DNA from: Denitromonas ohlonensis
Lineage (GTDB): Bacteria > Pseudomonadota > Gammaproteobacteria > Burkholderiales > Rhodocyclaceae
NCBI RefSeq assembly: GCF_007625205.1
Contig: NZ_VMNI01000015.1
Location: 172,306 to 236,305 of the forward strand
Direction: 5' to 3'
DNA length: 64,000 nucleotides
Shown: in pieces, positions 8,987 to 18,460 of the stretch
How positions within the stretch are numbered: the first letter of the stretch is position 1
Layout of the letters: every line of letters starts with the position of its first letter
Translations under genes and position numbers: made by a program
Notes under the pieces: model-generated
Told to the model about the DNA's origin: nothing
The model's database searches: none
The model's input: the letters and a program-made list of their open reading frames with translations, nothing else

Positions 8987-10678
8987 TCACTCCTTGTTGC
9001 TGCGCCGGATCGACAGCAGCAACCACACGCCACCGACCACCGCGCCGAGAAAGCCGAGCAGCGCATAGGTGGACAGCCCGGCCAGCAGGCCTTCGCCGGC
9101 CACGGTCATGACGATCGAGGTGCCGATAATCAACGCGGCGGTGACGATGCCGACGGTCAGCCGGCTCACCGCGCGGTCGATGCGATCGCCAAAGTGCTTG
9201 AGCGGCAGCACCTCGACCTCGACCCGCAGCTTGCCGCGCTTGGCCGCGCGCAGCAGTGCGCTGAGGTCTTGCGGCAGGCCGGCGATCAGGTCGGCCGCGC
9301 CACGCGCCGCACGCCAGCCGCGCCGGGCCAGCGCCGCGGGCGACTGGTGGGCGATCATGGTGCGTTCGAGGTAGGGCGCCGCTTCGCCGGCCATGTCGAA
9401 ATCCGGGTCGAGCTGCCGACCCATGCCTTCAAGCGAGATGAAGGCCTTGATCAGCAAGGCCAGATCCGCCGGCAGCGTCAGCCGGTTGTCGCGCAGGATG
9501 GCCACCAGATCGGCCAGCATGCCGCTCAGGCTGAGGCGCTTGAGCGGCACGCCCTTGTACTGGTCGACGAAGGCGTCGATCTCGTTGTGCAGGCGCGCCG
9601 GATCGGTGTCGGCACCCAGGTCTTCGCCCTCGCGCCAGTCGAGCAAAATGGCCGCGACCGTTTCCGAATCGCCGCTGACCAGGCCGTGCATCAGCGTCGC
9701 CACCTCGTAGCGTCGCGCCTCGGACAGCCGACCGACCATGCCGAAATCGATGAAAGCGATGCGGTTGCCCGGCAGGTAGAAGACATTGCCCGGGTGCGGA
9801 TCGGCGTGGAAGAAACCATCCTCCAGCGTCATCTTCAGCACCGCATCGGCGCCACAGCGGGCGAGTTGCTTGCGGTCCAGCCCGGTGGCGTCGACCGCCC
9901 CCAGGTTGCGCCCCGGAATGCCGGCGATGTAATCCTGCACATTCAGCCGCTCGCCGCTCCACTGCCAGTGGATGGCCGGGATCACGATGTCCTCGTGATC
10001 GGCGAAGTGCGCGCGGATGCGCTCGGCGCTGCGGCCCTCGGCAGCAAAATCGAGCTCGCGACGCAGCGACACGGCAAACTCGCGCACGACCGCCTGCGGG
10101 TGATAGCGGTGCAGCTCGGGCATGTCGGCGTCGATGATCTCGGCCAGCCGGGTCAGCAAGCGCAGGTCGGCCTCGACGGTCGGGCGGATGCCCGGGCGAC
10201 GCACCTTGAGCACCACCTCGCGGCCATCGTGCAAGGTGGCGCGATACACCTGCGCCAGCGAGGCGGCCGCCAGCGGCTGGGTGTTGAGTGCGGCAAAAGC
10301 GGCCTCGGGCGCCTCGCCCAGGTCTTCGGTGAGCTGGGCGCGCACCGCCTCGAAGGGCACGGCAGGCGCGGCGTCCTGCAATTTGCTGAGCTCGTCGATC
10401 CATTCCGGTGTGAACAGGTCCACCCGGGTGGCGAGAATCTGGCCGAGCTTGACGAAGGTCGGGCCGAGGTCTTCGAGCGCGCGGCGGGCACGTGCCGGCG
10501 GCTCGAGGCGGGCCAGCTCGTCGGGCACCTGCCAGTGCAAGACCTTGCCGGCCTTGCCCAGGGCATCGGCCATCCCCAGCCGACGCACCAGATCGCCAAA
10601 GCCGTAGCGAATCAGCACGCCGGCAATATCCTGGGCGCGCGACAAGTCGCGCGCCGCCCCCACCGCCTGCCAGAACAT
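8987..10678 (-). CDS. ABC1/UbiB-family atypical protein kinase-like membrane protein
   Basis: 563 residues. The ABC1 (ADCK/UbiB) family signatures are all visible: FVKLGQ (KxGQ motif), the alanine-rich AAASLAQVY replacing the P-loop, LKVRRPG with the ATP lysine, ELDF (ExD), FFHADPHPGN catalytic loop and IDFGMVG. Two C-terminal hydrophobic segments (about residues 505-555) form a membrane anchor as in UbiB. In E. coli UbiB extracts or delivers ubiquinone precursors, but no ubi genes are adjacent here, so this may be a paralogue acting on other lipids. Its ATG overlaps the stop of the upstream helical gene by one base, implying translational coupling. Confidence 0.85.
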   Translation of the reverse strand: MFWQAVGAARDLSRAQDIAGVLIRYGFGDLVRRLGMADALGKAGKVLHWQVPDELARLEPPARARRALEDLGPTFVKLGQILATRVDLFTPEWIDELSKLQDAAPAVPFEAVRAQLTEDLGEAPEAAFAALNTQPLAAASLAQVYRATLHDGREVVLKVRRPGIRPTVEADLRLLTRLAEIIDADMPELHRYHPQAVVREFAVSLRRELDFAAEGRSAERIRAHFADHEDIVIPAIHWQWSGERLNVQDYIAGIPGRNLGAVDATGLDRKQLARCGADAVLKMTLEDGFFHADPHPGNVFYLPGNRIAFIDFGMVGRLSEARRYEVATLMHGLVSGDSETVAAILLDWREGEDLGADTDPARLHNEIDAFVDQYKGVPLKRLSLSGMLADLVAILRDNRLTLPADLALLIKAFISLEGMGRQLDPDFDMAGEAAPYLERTMIAHQSPAALARRGWRAARGAADLIAGLPQDLSALLRAAKRGKLRVEVEVLPLKHFGDRIDRAVSRLTVGIVTAALIIGTSIVMTVAGEGLLAGLSTYALLGFLGAVVGGVWLLLSIRRSNKE

Positions 10679-11328
10679 CAGTCCCGATCCGGCGCATCAG
10701 GCGCCTGCAGACGATCGGCCACGCCCTTCAGAAAGCCGGCCGCAATCCCGGCCAGCAGCGCGCCTTGCTGACGCAGGGTGTGTGCCCCGGCCTGCATCTG
10801 CTCCTGGGTCATGTCCGACATCGCCTGTGCCAGCTGCGACACCGCCCCCTGCACCCGGCCGCCAACCGCCGTGCCGCTGCTGCGGGCATGCTCGGCGAGG
10901 CTGTGCAGCGTGTCGCGCACATGGCCGGACGACTGCCGGGCCGCGTCGCCGAGGGTTTCGATGAACAGCTTTTCGAGCGAGCCGAGGTCGTCCAGCGACT
11001 GCTTGAGGCTCTGCTTCGAGAACTCGCTGCTGCGGCTGGCCGCCTCCTGCATCGCCAGCGTGGTGGCCTCGGCGGCCGAGGCCAGCGCATCGTCGAGGCC
11101 CGTCATGGCTTCACGCAGCGCGTCGGCGTTGCGCGGGTCGGGGCGTTCCACGCCCTGCTTCGCGCCGCGCACCACCGCATCCATCACCGATTTGAGCGCC
11201 GCGCTGTCGAGCTGACCTTCCGACAACACCTTGAGCGTGATCTGCCGCACCCGCGCCGACACATCCGCCACCTCGTCGGCGACGGCGGCTTCGACATCGC
11301 GTGCAATCTTGTCCGTATCCTGCGTCAT
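10678..11328 (-). CDS. Predicted all-helical protein coupled to the ABC1 kinase
   Basis: 216 residues, Ala-rich, with no cysteine, no signal peptide and no clear membrane span until a mildly hydrophobic patch near the end (LLAGIAAGFLKGVADRL). The sequence is a run of amphipathic helices (KIARDVEAAVADEVADVSAR, SQLAQAMSDMTQEQMQAG) resembling phasin or apolipoprotein-like lipid-surface proteins in style. I do not recognise a named family with certainty. The TGATG stop/start overlap with the downstream kinase gene suggests the two act together, perhaps on a lipid or membrane substrate; that is inference. Confidence 0.65.
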   Translation of the reverse strand: MTQDTDKIARDVEAAVADEVADVSARVRQITLKVLSEGQLDSAALKSVMDAVVRGAKQGVERPDPRNADALREAMTGLDDALASAAEATTLAMQEAASRSSEFSKQSLKQSLDDLGSLEKLFIETLGDAARQSSGHVRDTLHSLAEHARSSGTAVGGRVQGAVSQLAQAMSDMTQEQMQAGAHTLRQQGALLAGIAAGFLKGVADRLQAPDAPDRD

Positions 11329-11470
11329 GACTCCCTCCGCTTGTGGTCGAAATGCGTGATATCAGCAGGCGCGCCACGGCCGGTCCGAGACCGCGCCCAA
11401 GCTCACTTACAGCATATCAGCGCCTGCCGATAGACGGGCCCGCGCCGCGGCAAACGGTCGCTCAGGGCGC

Positions 11471-12364
11471 TCACAAGGCCGCCAGCCGCAGGCTCAGAAA
11501 CTCGCGCAGCTGCTGCACCACCGGACTGAGCTGACGACGGTCGGCACACAGCAGATTAAGCGGCGCCGACTCGCCCAGCCAGTCCTGGCACACCGCCACC
11601 AGCCGACCGGCGTGCAGATCGGTCTCGACATCGAGTCGCGATTTGTAGGCCAGACCCCAGCCGCCCAGCGCCCAGCGCCGCACCACGTCGCCATCGTCGG
11701 ACACACGATCGCCACGCACCGCCACCGACGTCTCCTGCCCGTCGCGGAAGAAGCGCCAGCGGTCATGCACCGCATCACCCAGCAGGTAACACAAGCAGTT
11801 GTGATCGGCGAGTTGGGCGGGCGCCGTCGGCGTGCCATAACGCACCAGGTAGTCCGGCGAAGCGCACAGCACACGCCGGTTGTCCGGCAGCAAGGGCAGG
11901 GCGACCAGGCTGGAGTCAGGCAAGCTGCCGTAGCGAATCGCCAGATCCACCGGCTGGCGATAGACATCCGCCAAGCGATCCGACACCTGCAGACGCAGTT
12001 CGACCTGCGGATGCGCTGCCTGAAACGCATCCAGCCAGGGCAACAACACGTTGCGCCCCAGATCCGACGGCAGCGACAGCTGCAACACACCGCGCACCAC
12101 GCTGCGCCCCGAGGCCAGTGCCTCGCGCCCATCCGCCAGCAAATCCAGCGCCTGCCGACAATGCAGCAAGAACACCTCACCCTCCGCCGTCAGCCGCTGA
12201 CTCCGCGTCGAGCGCACGAACAAGGCCGCCTGCAACGTGGCCTCCAGCCGCTTGAGCGCCGCACTGGCGGCAGCCGGGGTGAGATCCAGCCGCCGCGCCG
12301 CAGCCGAGAGGCTGCCAAGCTCTGCGGTGCGGACAAAGATCTCCAGATCCTGCAAACCCTTCAT
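11471..12364 (-). CDS. LysR-type transcriptional regulator, divergent from OYE
   Basis: 297 residues from ATG 12364; a TTG two codons upstream is less likely. N-terminal HTH at about residues 4-60 (LEIFVRTAELGSLSAAARRL, TPAAASAALKRLEATL), then the substrate-binding domain with LPSDLGRNVLLPWLDAFQAAHP, characteristic of the CrgA/DmlR-like branch. It is divergent from the Old Yellow Enzyme gene with a 122-bp shared control region, the classic arrangement for a LysR protein controlling its neighbour. Effector unknown, perhaps an electrophile reduced by the OYE. Confidence 0.88.
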   Translation of the reverse strand: MKGLQDLEIFVRTAELGSLSAAARRLDLTPAAASAALKRLEATLQAALFVRSTRSQRLTAEGEVFLLHCRQALDLLADGREALASGRSVVRGVLQLSLPSDLGRNVLLPWLDAFQAAHPQVELRLQVSDRLADVYRQPVDLAIRYGSLPDSSLVALPLLPDNRRVLCASPDYLVRYGTPTAPAQLADHNCLCYLLGDAVHDRWRFFRDGQETSVAVRGDRVSDDGDVVRRWALGGWGLAYKSRLDVETDLHAGRLVAVCQDWLGESAPLNLLCADRRQLSPVVQQLREFLSLRLAAL

Positions 12365-12486
12365 TTTCAAAAATCTCTATCAAATAAATCAAACAGCCAG
12401 TGGTTTTTCAATTGACTCGCAGTCTTGATGATAGCGACATGCTGTCAGCACGGCAGCCCCGTTCGAAAAACAAGGAAACCCCGCCC
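12365..12486. promoter_or_regulatory. Divergent promoter region, LysR / Old Yellow Enzyme
   Basis: A 122-bp AT-richer gap between divergent starts. A TTGACT at 12412-12417 is a candidate -35 for the rightward gene, with GATGAT/GATAGC stretches downstream as weak -10 candidates. An AAGGA at 12472-12476 is the ribosome site for the ATG at 12487 and decides that start over the upstream in-frame codon at 12400. Confidence 0.4.
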
Positions 12487-13614
12487 ATGCTCGCGCCCGC
12501 CCTGTTCTCGCCACTCCGTCGCCGCGGTCTGGCCCTGCCCAACCGTATCGTGATGGCGCCGATGACCCGCAGCCGCGCCGCGCAGCCGGGCGACATCCCG
12601 ACCGCGCTGATGGCCGAGTACTACGCCCAGCGCGCCAGCGCCGGTTTGATCATCAGCGAGGCCTCGCAGATCTCTTGCCAGGGCCAGGGCTACAGCCACA
12701 CGCCGGGCATCTACAGCGCCGCGCAGATCAACGGCTGGCGGAAAGTCACCGAAGCGGTGCATGCCGCGGGCGGGCGCATGGTGCTGCAGCTGTGGCATGT
12801 GGGGCGGATGTCGCACCCGGTCTTTCACGACGGCGCGCTGCCGGTGGCGCCCTCGGCGCTGGCGCCCGACGCCCAGGTGTGGGTGGTGGGCAGCGACGGT
12901 ATCGGCCGCATGGTCGATTGCCCCACGCCACGCGCGCTGGAGACGGCGGAGATAGCCGACATCGTCGAGGACTACCGGCGCGCCGCGGGCAACGCCATGG
13001 CCGCCGGCTTCGACGGGGTGGAAATCCACGCCGCCAACGGCTATCTGATCGACCAGTTCCTGCGCAGCACGTCAAACAACCGCACCGACGCCTACGGCGG
13101 CAGCATCGACAAGCGCGTGCGCTTTCTCGAAGAAGTTGCGCTGGTCGTCGCCCACGAAGTCGGCGCGGCCCGCACCGGCGTGCGTCTGGCGCCTTACATC
13201 ACCGCGCGCGGCATGGCCTGCCCCGACATCATCGACACCATTCTCGAAGCGGCCCGGCGGCTCGACGCGCTGGACATCGGCTACCTGCATCTGTCCGAAG
13301 CCGATTGGGATGACGCCCCGCAAGTACCGGAAGACTTTCGCCACACGCTGCGGCGTCACTTCGACGGCGCCATTCTTGTGGCCGGTGGCTATGACGCCGA
13401 ACGTGCGCAGGCCATCGTGCAGGCAGATCTGGCCGACGCCGTGGCCTTCGGGCGCCCCTTCATCGCCAATCCGGATCTGGCCGCGCGCATTGCCCACGAC
13501 CACCCCCTCGCCGATTTCGACCCGACAACGCTTTTTGGTGGCGACGCTCGTGGCTATTCAGACTACCCGCCACGCCACGGCAGCCCGCAGCTCACCGCCA
13601 AGGCCGACGCCTGA
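12487..13614 (+). CDS. Alkene reductase, Old Yellow Enzyme family (NemA-like)
   Basis: 375 residues from the ATG at 12487. FMN-dependent NAD(P)H oxidoreductase of the OYE family, reducing activated C=C bonds, nitro compounds or quinones in the cytoplasm. Visible motifs are NRIVMAPMTRSRA at the FMN-binding start, QLWHVGRMSHP, the HxxN proton-binding pair in EIHAANGYLIDQFL, NNRTDAYGGS, and FGRPFIANPDLAARI near the C-terminus. Followed after 66 bp by an MDR-type oxidoreductase on the same strand, so both may respond to reactive carbonyls or quinones under the divergent LysR protein. Confidence 0.92.
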   Translation: MLAPALFSPLRRRGLALPNRIVMAPMTRSRAAQPGDIPTALMAEYYAQRASAGLIISEASQISCQGQGYSHTPGIYSAAQINGWRKVTEAVHAAGGRMVLQLWHVGRMSHPVFHDGALPVAPSALAPDAQVWVVGSDGIGRMVDCPTPRALETAEIADIVEDYRRAAGNAMAAGFDGVEIHAANGYLIDQFLRSTSNNRTDAYGGSIDKRVRFLEEVALVVAHEVGAARTGVRLAPYITARGMACPDIIDTILEAARRLDALDIGYLHLSEADWDDAPQVPEDFRHTLRRHFDGAILVAGGYDAERAQAIVQADLADAVAFGRPFIANPDLAARIAHDHPLADFDPTTLFGGDARGYSDYPPRHGSPQLTAKADA

Positions 13615-13680
13615 GCGGCACCGAATGTCGCATTTTCACCCGCCGCACCTGATCTCGAACACCCACCGGAACCGATTCAA

Positions 13681-14694
13681 ATGAAAGCCATTGCCTATCA
13701 AAAGTCCCTGCCCATCGACCACGCCGACGCGCTGCAGGACATCACCCTGCCCGACCCGGTCGCCACCGGTCACGACCTGCTGGTCGAGATCAAGGCGATC
13801 TCGGTGAACCCGGTCGACACCAAGATCCGCGCCAACGTGGCGCCCGCCGAGGGCGACTGGAAAGTGCTCGGCTGGGACGCCGCCGGCATCGTGCGCGCCG
13901 TTGGCCCCGAGGTGACGCTGTTCAAGGCCGGCGACCGGGTGTGGTATGCCGGCGATCTGACCCGCCCGGGCACCAATGCCGAACTGCACCGGGTAGACGA
14001 GCGCATCGTCGGCCGCATGCCGGACAGTCTCGACTTCGCCCAGGCCGCCGCCCTGCCGCTGACCGCCATCACCGCCTGGGAGATGCTGTTCGACCGCCTG
14101 CAGCTGGTGCCGGGCAAGCAGGCCGCCCCCACGCAGCTGCTGATCATCGGCGCCGCCGGCGGAGTCGGCTCGATCATGACCCAGCTCGCCCGCCAGCTCA
14201 CTGACGCGACCGTCATCGGCACCGCCTCACGCCCCGAAACGCAAGACTGGGTGCGCGAGCTCGGCGCCCATCACGTCATCGACCACCGCCAGCCGTTGGC
14301 GGCAGAAGTCGCCCGCCTCGGCCTCGGCCCGATCAGCCATGTGGTGAGCCTGAATCAGACCGAGCAGCACTTCGCGCAAATCGCCGAGCTGATCGCCCCG
14401 CAGGGCCGCTTTGGTCTGATCGACGACCCGGTCACGCTCGACATCAAGCTGCTCAAGCGCAAGAGCGTGTCGCTGCACTGGGAGTTCATGTACACCCGCT
14501 CGATGTTCCAGACCGCCGACATGATTGCCCAGCACCGCCTGCTGAGCGAGATGGCGAAGCTGGTCGACAGCGGCCGCCTGCGCAGCACGGTGGGCGAGCA
14601 CTTTGGCACCATCAACGCCGCCAACCTCAAGCGCGCGCATGCCAAGCTGGAGACCAACACCGCGCGCGGCAAGATCATTCTGGAAGGCTTCTAA
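13681..14694 (+). CDS. Zinc-binding-type alcohol dehydrogenase / quinone reductase (MDR superfamily)
   Basis: 337 residues. N-terminal GroES-like domain (VSVNPVDTKIRANVAP, WKVLGWDAAGIVRAVGPEV) and a C-terminal Rossmann domain with LLIIGAAGGVGSIMTQLAR. The catalytic zinc ligands of true alcohol dehydrogenases are missing, so it belongs to the quinone-oxidoreductase-like ZADH branch that uses NADPH to reduce enones or quinones. Cytoplasmic. It probably shares a transcript or regulon with the preceding OYE gene. Confidence 0.88.
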   Translation: MKAIAYQKSLPIDHADALQDITLPDPVATGHDLLVEIKAISVNPVDTKIRANVAPAEGDWKVLGWDAAGIVRAVGPEVTLFKAGDRVWYAGDLTRPGTNAELHRVDERIVGRMPDSLDFAQAAALPLTAITAWEMLFDRLQLVPGKQAAPTQLLIIGAAGGVGSIMTQLARQLTDATVIGTASRPETQDWVRELGAHHVIDHRQPLAAEVARLGLGPISHVVSLNQTEQHFAQIAELIAPQGRFGLIDDPVTLDIKLLKRKSVSLHWEFMYTRSMFQTADMIAQHRLLSEMAKLVDSGRLRSTVGEHFGTINAANLKRAHAKLETNTARGKIILEGF

Positions 14695-14806
14695 GCGTAG
14701 AAACGCCCGCGCCGGCATCGCCCTGGCGGGTAGATTCACGCCCGGTACCGGCGGTGCGATCCCCCTTGCGGGGCGCCGCTAGGCGGGCTGAAGGCCCCGA
14801 GCGGCA

Positions 14807-15436
14807 TCACCGTTGCGCGGGTTTTTGCGTCCTGAGGCGCAGGGCACGCAAGCCCCGGCGCTGATAGCGAATCACCCCAAGCGCCAGCAGCGCCACGGCC
14901 AACAGCGCCAAGCCATCGGGTTCGGGCACCGGTACCGCGCGCAACTGCAAGTTGCCGCGGATCTCGCCGCCGGGGAAGGTCAAGGTATGCACATTGATAT
15001 ACACCTGCCCGGCGGCCAAGGCCGCGACCAGCGCCGCCTCAGACCCCGACACCGTGCCGCCCCCCGGACCACTGAAGAAGCCCGGTGCAAAGACGCTTGA
15101 ATCGGTGAGATCAAACAAGCCGCTATAGGTCGCACCGGTCACCCCGCCCACGAAGCCGGTCAGGCCCACGGCAACGCCGGCATTGACGCCGGGCGCGGCG
15201 CAACAGTGCAGATGCGCGGCGATGGTGGCGCCGGTCAGCGCGGCAAAACTCAGATCCACCGACAGATCATTGGTGGTCGCGTCATAGCCCAGGGTGATCA
15301 CACCCATCGCAGGCGATAGATTGGCAGGCGCCTCATTTGAGCCGGCCAGATTGGCGGTGTAGTACACCGGGTCCGCCCAGGCGGTGCCAAGGCACAGCGA
15401 CAGGAGCGCCACACATCGGAAGACAAAACGCCTCAT
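14807..15436 (-). CDS. CHRD domain protein with PEP-CTERM sorting tail
   Basis: 209 residues from ATG 15436, chosen because GAGGGG lies six bases upstream; the open frame extends 57 codons further without family resemblance. Signal peptide (MRRFVFRCVALLSLCLGTAWA), then a CHRD domain (YYTANLAGSNEAPANLSPA, ATIAAHLHCC, VYINVHTLTFPGGEIRGNL). The C-terminus has VPEPDGLALL, a hydrophobic helix and an Arg-rich end, i.e. a PEP-CTERM signal for exosortase processing. Expected to be exported and linked to the outer surface or exopolysaccharide. No exosortase is in the window. Confidence 0.85.
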   Translation of the reverse strand: MRRFVFRCVALLSLCLGTAWADPVYYTANLAGSNEAPANLSPAMGVITLGYDATTNDLSVDLSFAALTGATIAAHLHCCAAPGVNAGVAVGLTGFVGGVTGATYSGLFDLTDSSVFAPGFFSGPGGGTVSGSEAALVAALAAGQVYINVHTLTFPGGEIRGNLQLRAVPVPEPDGLALLAVALLALGVIRYQRRGLRALRLRTQKPAQR

Positions 15437-15677
15437 CGCCATCCCCTCGCCAAGCACCCGGTCATGCAGATCATGCGGGTTTGCATCACACCAAGCATAA
15501 GCAGCGCCAACTGCGCTATCCAATTGATTTTCAATCGCTTTCAATTTATCAAAGGCCACAGAACAGAGGGCACTGTAAAGCGCTTCGACACTTTTACCGG
15601 CGCGCATTGCCCCAAGGTCAACTTGCGCACCCCGGCCGGCTTCGATTGAATCGCAACACCATCACAGTGCCAAACTC

Positions 15678-16580
15678 ATGACCCATACCCACCTCGACCC
15701 CCGCGCCGCCGCGCTGATGGTCCTCCTGTGCACCATCTGGGGGCTGCAGCAGGTGGCGATCAAGCTGGCCACACCGGACATGGCGCCGGTGCTGCAATCG
15801 GCCATCCGCTCGATTGGCGCCGTGGGCCTGGTGTGGCTGTGGGCACGGCATCGCGGCATCGACCTGCGCCTGAACGACGGCACGCTGCGCCCCGGCCTGC
15901 TCGCGGGGGTGCTGTTCGCGGGGGAGTTTGCGCTGCTGTACTGGGCGCTGCTCTACACCTCGGCCTCGCGCGGTGTGATCTTTCTGTACACCGCGCCCTT
16001 CATCGTCTCGCTGGCGGTGGTCTGGCGCCTGCCCGGCGAACACATGCGGCCGATGCAATGGGCCGGCCTCGCGCTGGCCTTTGCCGGCGTGCTGGCCTTG
16101 TTTGGCGAGGGCTTGCTCAAGCCGGCCGGGACCACCTGGATTGGCGACATGATGATGCTCGGCGCGGCGGTGTTGTGGGCGGGAACCACGCTGACGATCA
16201 AGTTTTCACGCCTCGCCAGTGCCGCGCCGGAGAAAACCCTGATCTATCAGCTGGCAGTGTCGGCCGCCGTGTTGTCGGCCGTCGCCCTGGCGCTGGGCGA
16301 AACGCGCGTGGGCGCAATCACGCCCACCCTGCTCGCCAGCCTTGGCTTCCAGATCGTGGTGGTCGCCGCCATCAGCTACGCGGCCTGGTTCTGGCTGATC
16401 CGCCACTACCCGGCCACCCGGCTGTCGGCCTTCTCGTTTCTGACGCCGGTCATGGGCGTGCTCGCGGGCGTGGTGTTTCTCGACGAGCCGCTGACGCCGG
16501 CGATCATGGCCGCAATGAGCCTGGTCGGCGTGGGCATCTTTCTGGCCAATCGGCGGCCGCCCATCCCGGCCAGTCACTAG
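15678..16580 (+). CDS. EamA-family DMT transporter
   Basis: 300 residues with about ten hydrophobic segments forming two EamA repeats: residues 10-140 (VLLCTIWGLQQVAIKLA, YTSASRGVIFLYTAPFIVSL) and 150-295 (GDMMMLGAAVLWAGTTLTIK, SFLTPVMGVLAGVVFLDEPL). Inner-membrane metabolite exporter or permease of unknown substrate. Its start follows a 241-bp gap after the divergent CHRD gene, which holds no other gene. Convergent with the YciI gene. Confidence 0.88.
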   Translation: MTHTHLDPRAAALMVLLCTIWGLQQVAIKLATPDMAPVLQSAIRSIGAVGLVWLWARHRGIDLRLNDGTLRPGLLAGVLFAGEFALLYWALLYTSASRGVIFLYTAPFIVSLAVVWRLPGEHMRPMQWAGLALAFAGVLALFGEGLLKPAGTTWIGDMMMLGAAVLWAGTTLTIKFSRLASAAPEKTLIYQLAVSAAVLSAVALALGETRVGAITPTLLASLGFQIVVVAAISYAAWFWLIRHYPATRLSAFSFLTPVMGVLAGVVFLDEPLTPAIMAAMSLVGVGIFLANRRPPIPASH

Positions 16581-16607
16581 GCGCTGCCGCACGCCCCGGA
16601 CGTCGGG

Positions 16608-16916
16608 TCAGGCGACGGCCGCTTGCGGCGCGAACTCGGCCGGTATGCCCTCGGCACGCTGACTGGGCGCCCAGGCAATGATCTCGTAGGCGGCCACGCC
16701 GGCCACGTGAAACGGGTCTTCGGCCACCCAGGCCTCGACGGTTTCACGGCTGTCGGCACGCGCCATGATCACGCCACCGGTGCGCGGCTCGCGTGGCCCC
16801 GAGAGCAGAAAATGGCTGGCGGCGTAGTGGCGCGCCAGATAGGCGCGATGCGCGACCAAGTGGGCGTCGACCGCGCTCAGCGGGCCTTGGTAGGACAGCA
16901 AAATCAGATACAGCAT
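16608..16916 (-). CDS. YciI family protein
   Basis: 102 residues. The family pattern is plain: MLYLILLSYQGPLSAVDAHL, HRAYLARHYAASHFLLSGP, and DPFHVAGVAAYEIIAWAP. The conserved His in HRAYL and Asp in EDPFH correspond to the proposed active-site pair. YciI proteins are small ferredoxin-fold dimers with unclear enzymatic roles. Located 73 bp past the cupin gene on the same strand... upstream neighbours SDR and cupin may be co-transcribed with it. Confidence 0.85.
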   Translation of the reverse strand: MLYLILLSYQGPLSAVDAHLVAHRAYLARHYAASHFLLSGPREPRTGGVIMARADSRETVEAWVAEDPFHVAGVAAYEIIAWAPSQRAEGIPAEFAPQAAVA

Positions 16917-16988
16917 GGCAGTTCCAGAAAGCGTTGAGGGGCACGCACATCGCGGAGCCCCCAGACTTTAGCTGGATTTTCGGGTGGC

Positions 16989-17651
16989 TTACGTCGCGAC
17001 AGCCACCGGCAGATGCCCGGTCTTCACCCAGATCACCGTCTCCACTTCAACGAAGGGATGATGCGCGCTCAGGTGCGGGCTGCGCAGCCAGGTGCCGGCC
17101 GGGTAGCGGCCGTGCTCGTCGAGAAACACGCCGCTGAGCACGAAGATCTCTTCGCCACCCCAATGCCGATGCGGCACGAAACGCTCGCCCGCCGGCCATT
17201 TCACCAGCGCCACATGCTCGCCCTCGAATGCGTGCAGCGGCATCACCTGCAAGCCGCCCTGACCGGGCAGCCAGGCGGTGGTCGTGGTGTCGATGCAGAC
17301 GCTGGCGGTGTCGCCCGGCGCAAACTGATGCAGCTTGACCAGCAAGGTGCAGCCCGCCGCGCTGAAGGGCGCATGGCCGCTGCCCGGCGGGTTGCGAAAG
17401 TAGGTGCCGGGGCCGAAGTCGCCATGCTCGTCGGAGAACACGCCGTCGAGCACCAGAATCTCTTCGCCGCCGGGATGTTCATGCCGGCTGAAACGCGCGC
17501 CGGCGTCGTAGCGCACCACGCTGGTGGCGTGGCCGCGCTCGGCGTCTTCGCGCGCCAGCGGTTTGCGCCACACACCAGGCATGGGGCTGGGCTGCCAGGG
17601 CACGGCGGCGGTGTCGATCGTCACCTGTCGGGTGAAGTCCATATTGAGCAT
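16989..17651 (-). CDS. Double-cupin ChrR-like protein
   Basis: 220 residues from ATG 17651, with GGGGA nine bases upstream; the frame stays open far beyond but that part is antisense-like to the SDR gene. Two successive cupin domains of the ChrR type: first RFSRHEHPGGEEILVLDGVF with metal-binding His-x-His, second RFVPHRHWGGEEIFVLSGVF. Each contains the H-x-H...E pattern for a metal ion. ChrR cupins sense or process oxidised species; free-standing double cupins of this kind are of unknown function. Follows the SDR gene with a 50-bp gap. Confidence 0.82.
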   Translation of the reverse strand: MLNMDFTRQVTIDTAAVPWQPSPMPGVWRKPLAREDAERGHATSVVRYDAGARFSRHEHPGGEEILVLDGVFSDEHGDFGPGTYFRNPPGSGHAPFSAAGCTLLVKLHQFAPGDTASVCIDTTTTAWLPGQGGLQVMPLHAFEGEHVALVKWPAGERFVPHRHWGGEEIFVLSGVFLDEHGRYPAGTWLRSPHLSAHHPFVEVETVIWVKTGHLPVAVAT

Positions 17652-17701
17652 TTCGTTGTTTCCCCGTTGAGCTCTGCAGTATAGAAGCCGTGCGGTCGGC
17701 G

Positions 17702-18460
17702 TCAGTTCCGCCCGGCCATCACGCCGCCGTCCACATCCCACACCGCGCCGGTCACCCAGGACGCCGCGTCGCTCAACAGAAACGCGATCACGCTGGCCAC
17801 ATCCTGCGGCTGGCCGATGCGGCCGATGGGGTGAAACCCATTGAAACCGGCCAACGCCGCGTCGACTTCGGCCGGGGCGATAAAGCCTTCGTAGATCGGC
17901 GTCTTCACCACGGCGGGTGACACCGCGTTGACCCGGATGCCATGCTCGGCCAGCTCCATCGCCAGATGCTGGGTCATCGCATGCAGCCCCGCCTTGGCCA
18001 TCGAATACGCCGACGAGGGCGTGGCCTTGACCGCCTGCCGCGCCCACATCGAACCGATGTTCACCATCGCACCGCCGCCATGGCGCTGCATGTTGCGGGC
18101 CACTGCCTGGGTGATGAAAAAGGTCGCGCGATTGAGCGCCATGTAGCCATCGTAGTCCGCCGCCTCATGGGCGAGAAAAGGCTTGGGATTGAAGGTGCCG
18201 GCGGCATTCACCAGCGCGCCGATCGGCCGGGGCAGGGCATCGATATGCGCGACGAGCCGGTCGACATCCGCCGGCACGGTCAGGTCGGCCTGGAACGTAT
18301 CCGCCGCCGCCAGCGTGGCCTTTGCCCTGGCCAGTTTGTCGGCCGAGCGCCCGACAATCATCACGCGATGCCCGTCGTCGGCGAGCCGCTGCGCGCTGGC
18401 CAGCCCCATGCCGCTGGCGCCGCCGATGATGAGTGCAGTGGTCTGCGTTGAGGTGTTCAT
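17702..18460 (-). CDS. Short-chain dehydrogenase/reductase
   Basis: 252 residues, classical SDR: cofactor motif [12 protein letters not shown] near residues 13-24, NAAG at about 85, catalytic Ser in [10 protein letters not shown], and the YSMAK tyrosine-lysine pair. The arginine in VGRSADK after beta-2 suggests NADPH preference. Length typical. Divergent from the HxlR regulator at 18569, and likely first gene of an SDR-cupin(-YciI) transcript. Substrate unknown. Confidence 0.9.
   Translation of the reverse strand: MNTSTQTTALIIGGASGMGLASAQRLADDGHRVMIVGRSADKLARAKATLAAADTFQADLTVPADVDRLVAHIDALPRPIGALVNAAGTFNPKPFLAHEAADYDGYMALNRATFFITQAVARNMQRHGGGAMVNIGSMWARQAVKATPSSAYSMAKAGLHAMTQHLAMELAEHGIRVNAVSPAVVKTPIYEGFIAPAEVDAALAGFNGFHPIGRIGQPQDVASVIAFLLSDAASWVTGAVWDVDGGVMAGRN

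Noticed and set aside
8759..10771. 670-codon forward frame across the ABC1 kinase
   Set aside because: Antisense shadow of a gene with clear kinase-like motifs; no recognisable domain.
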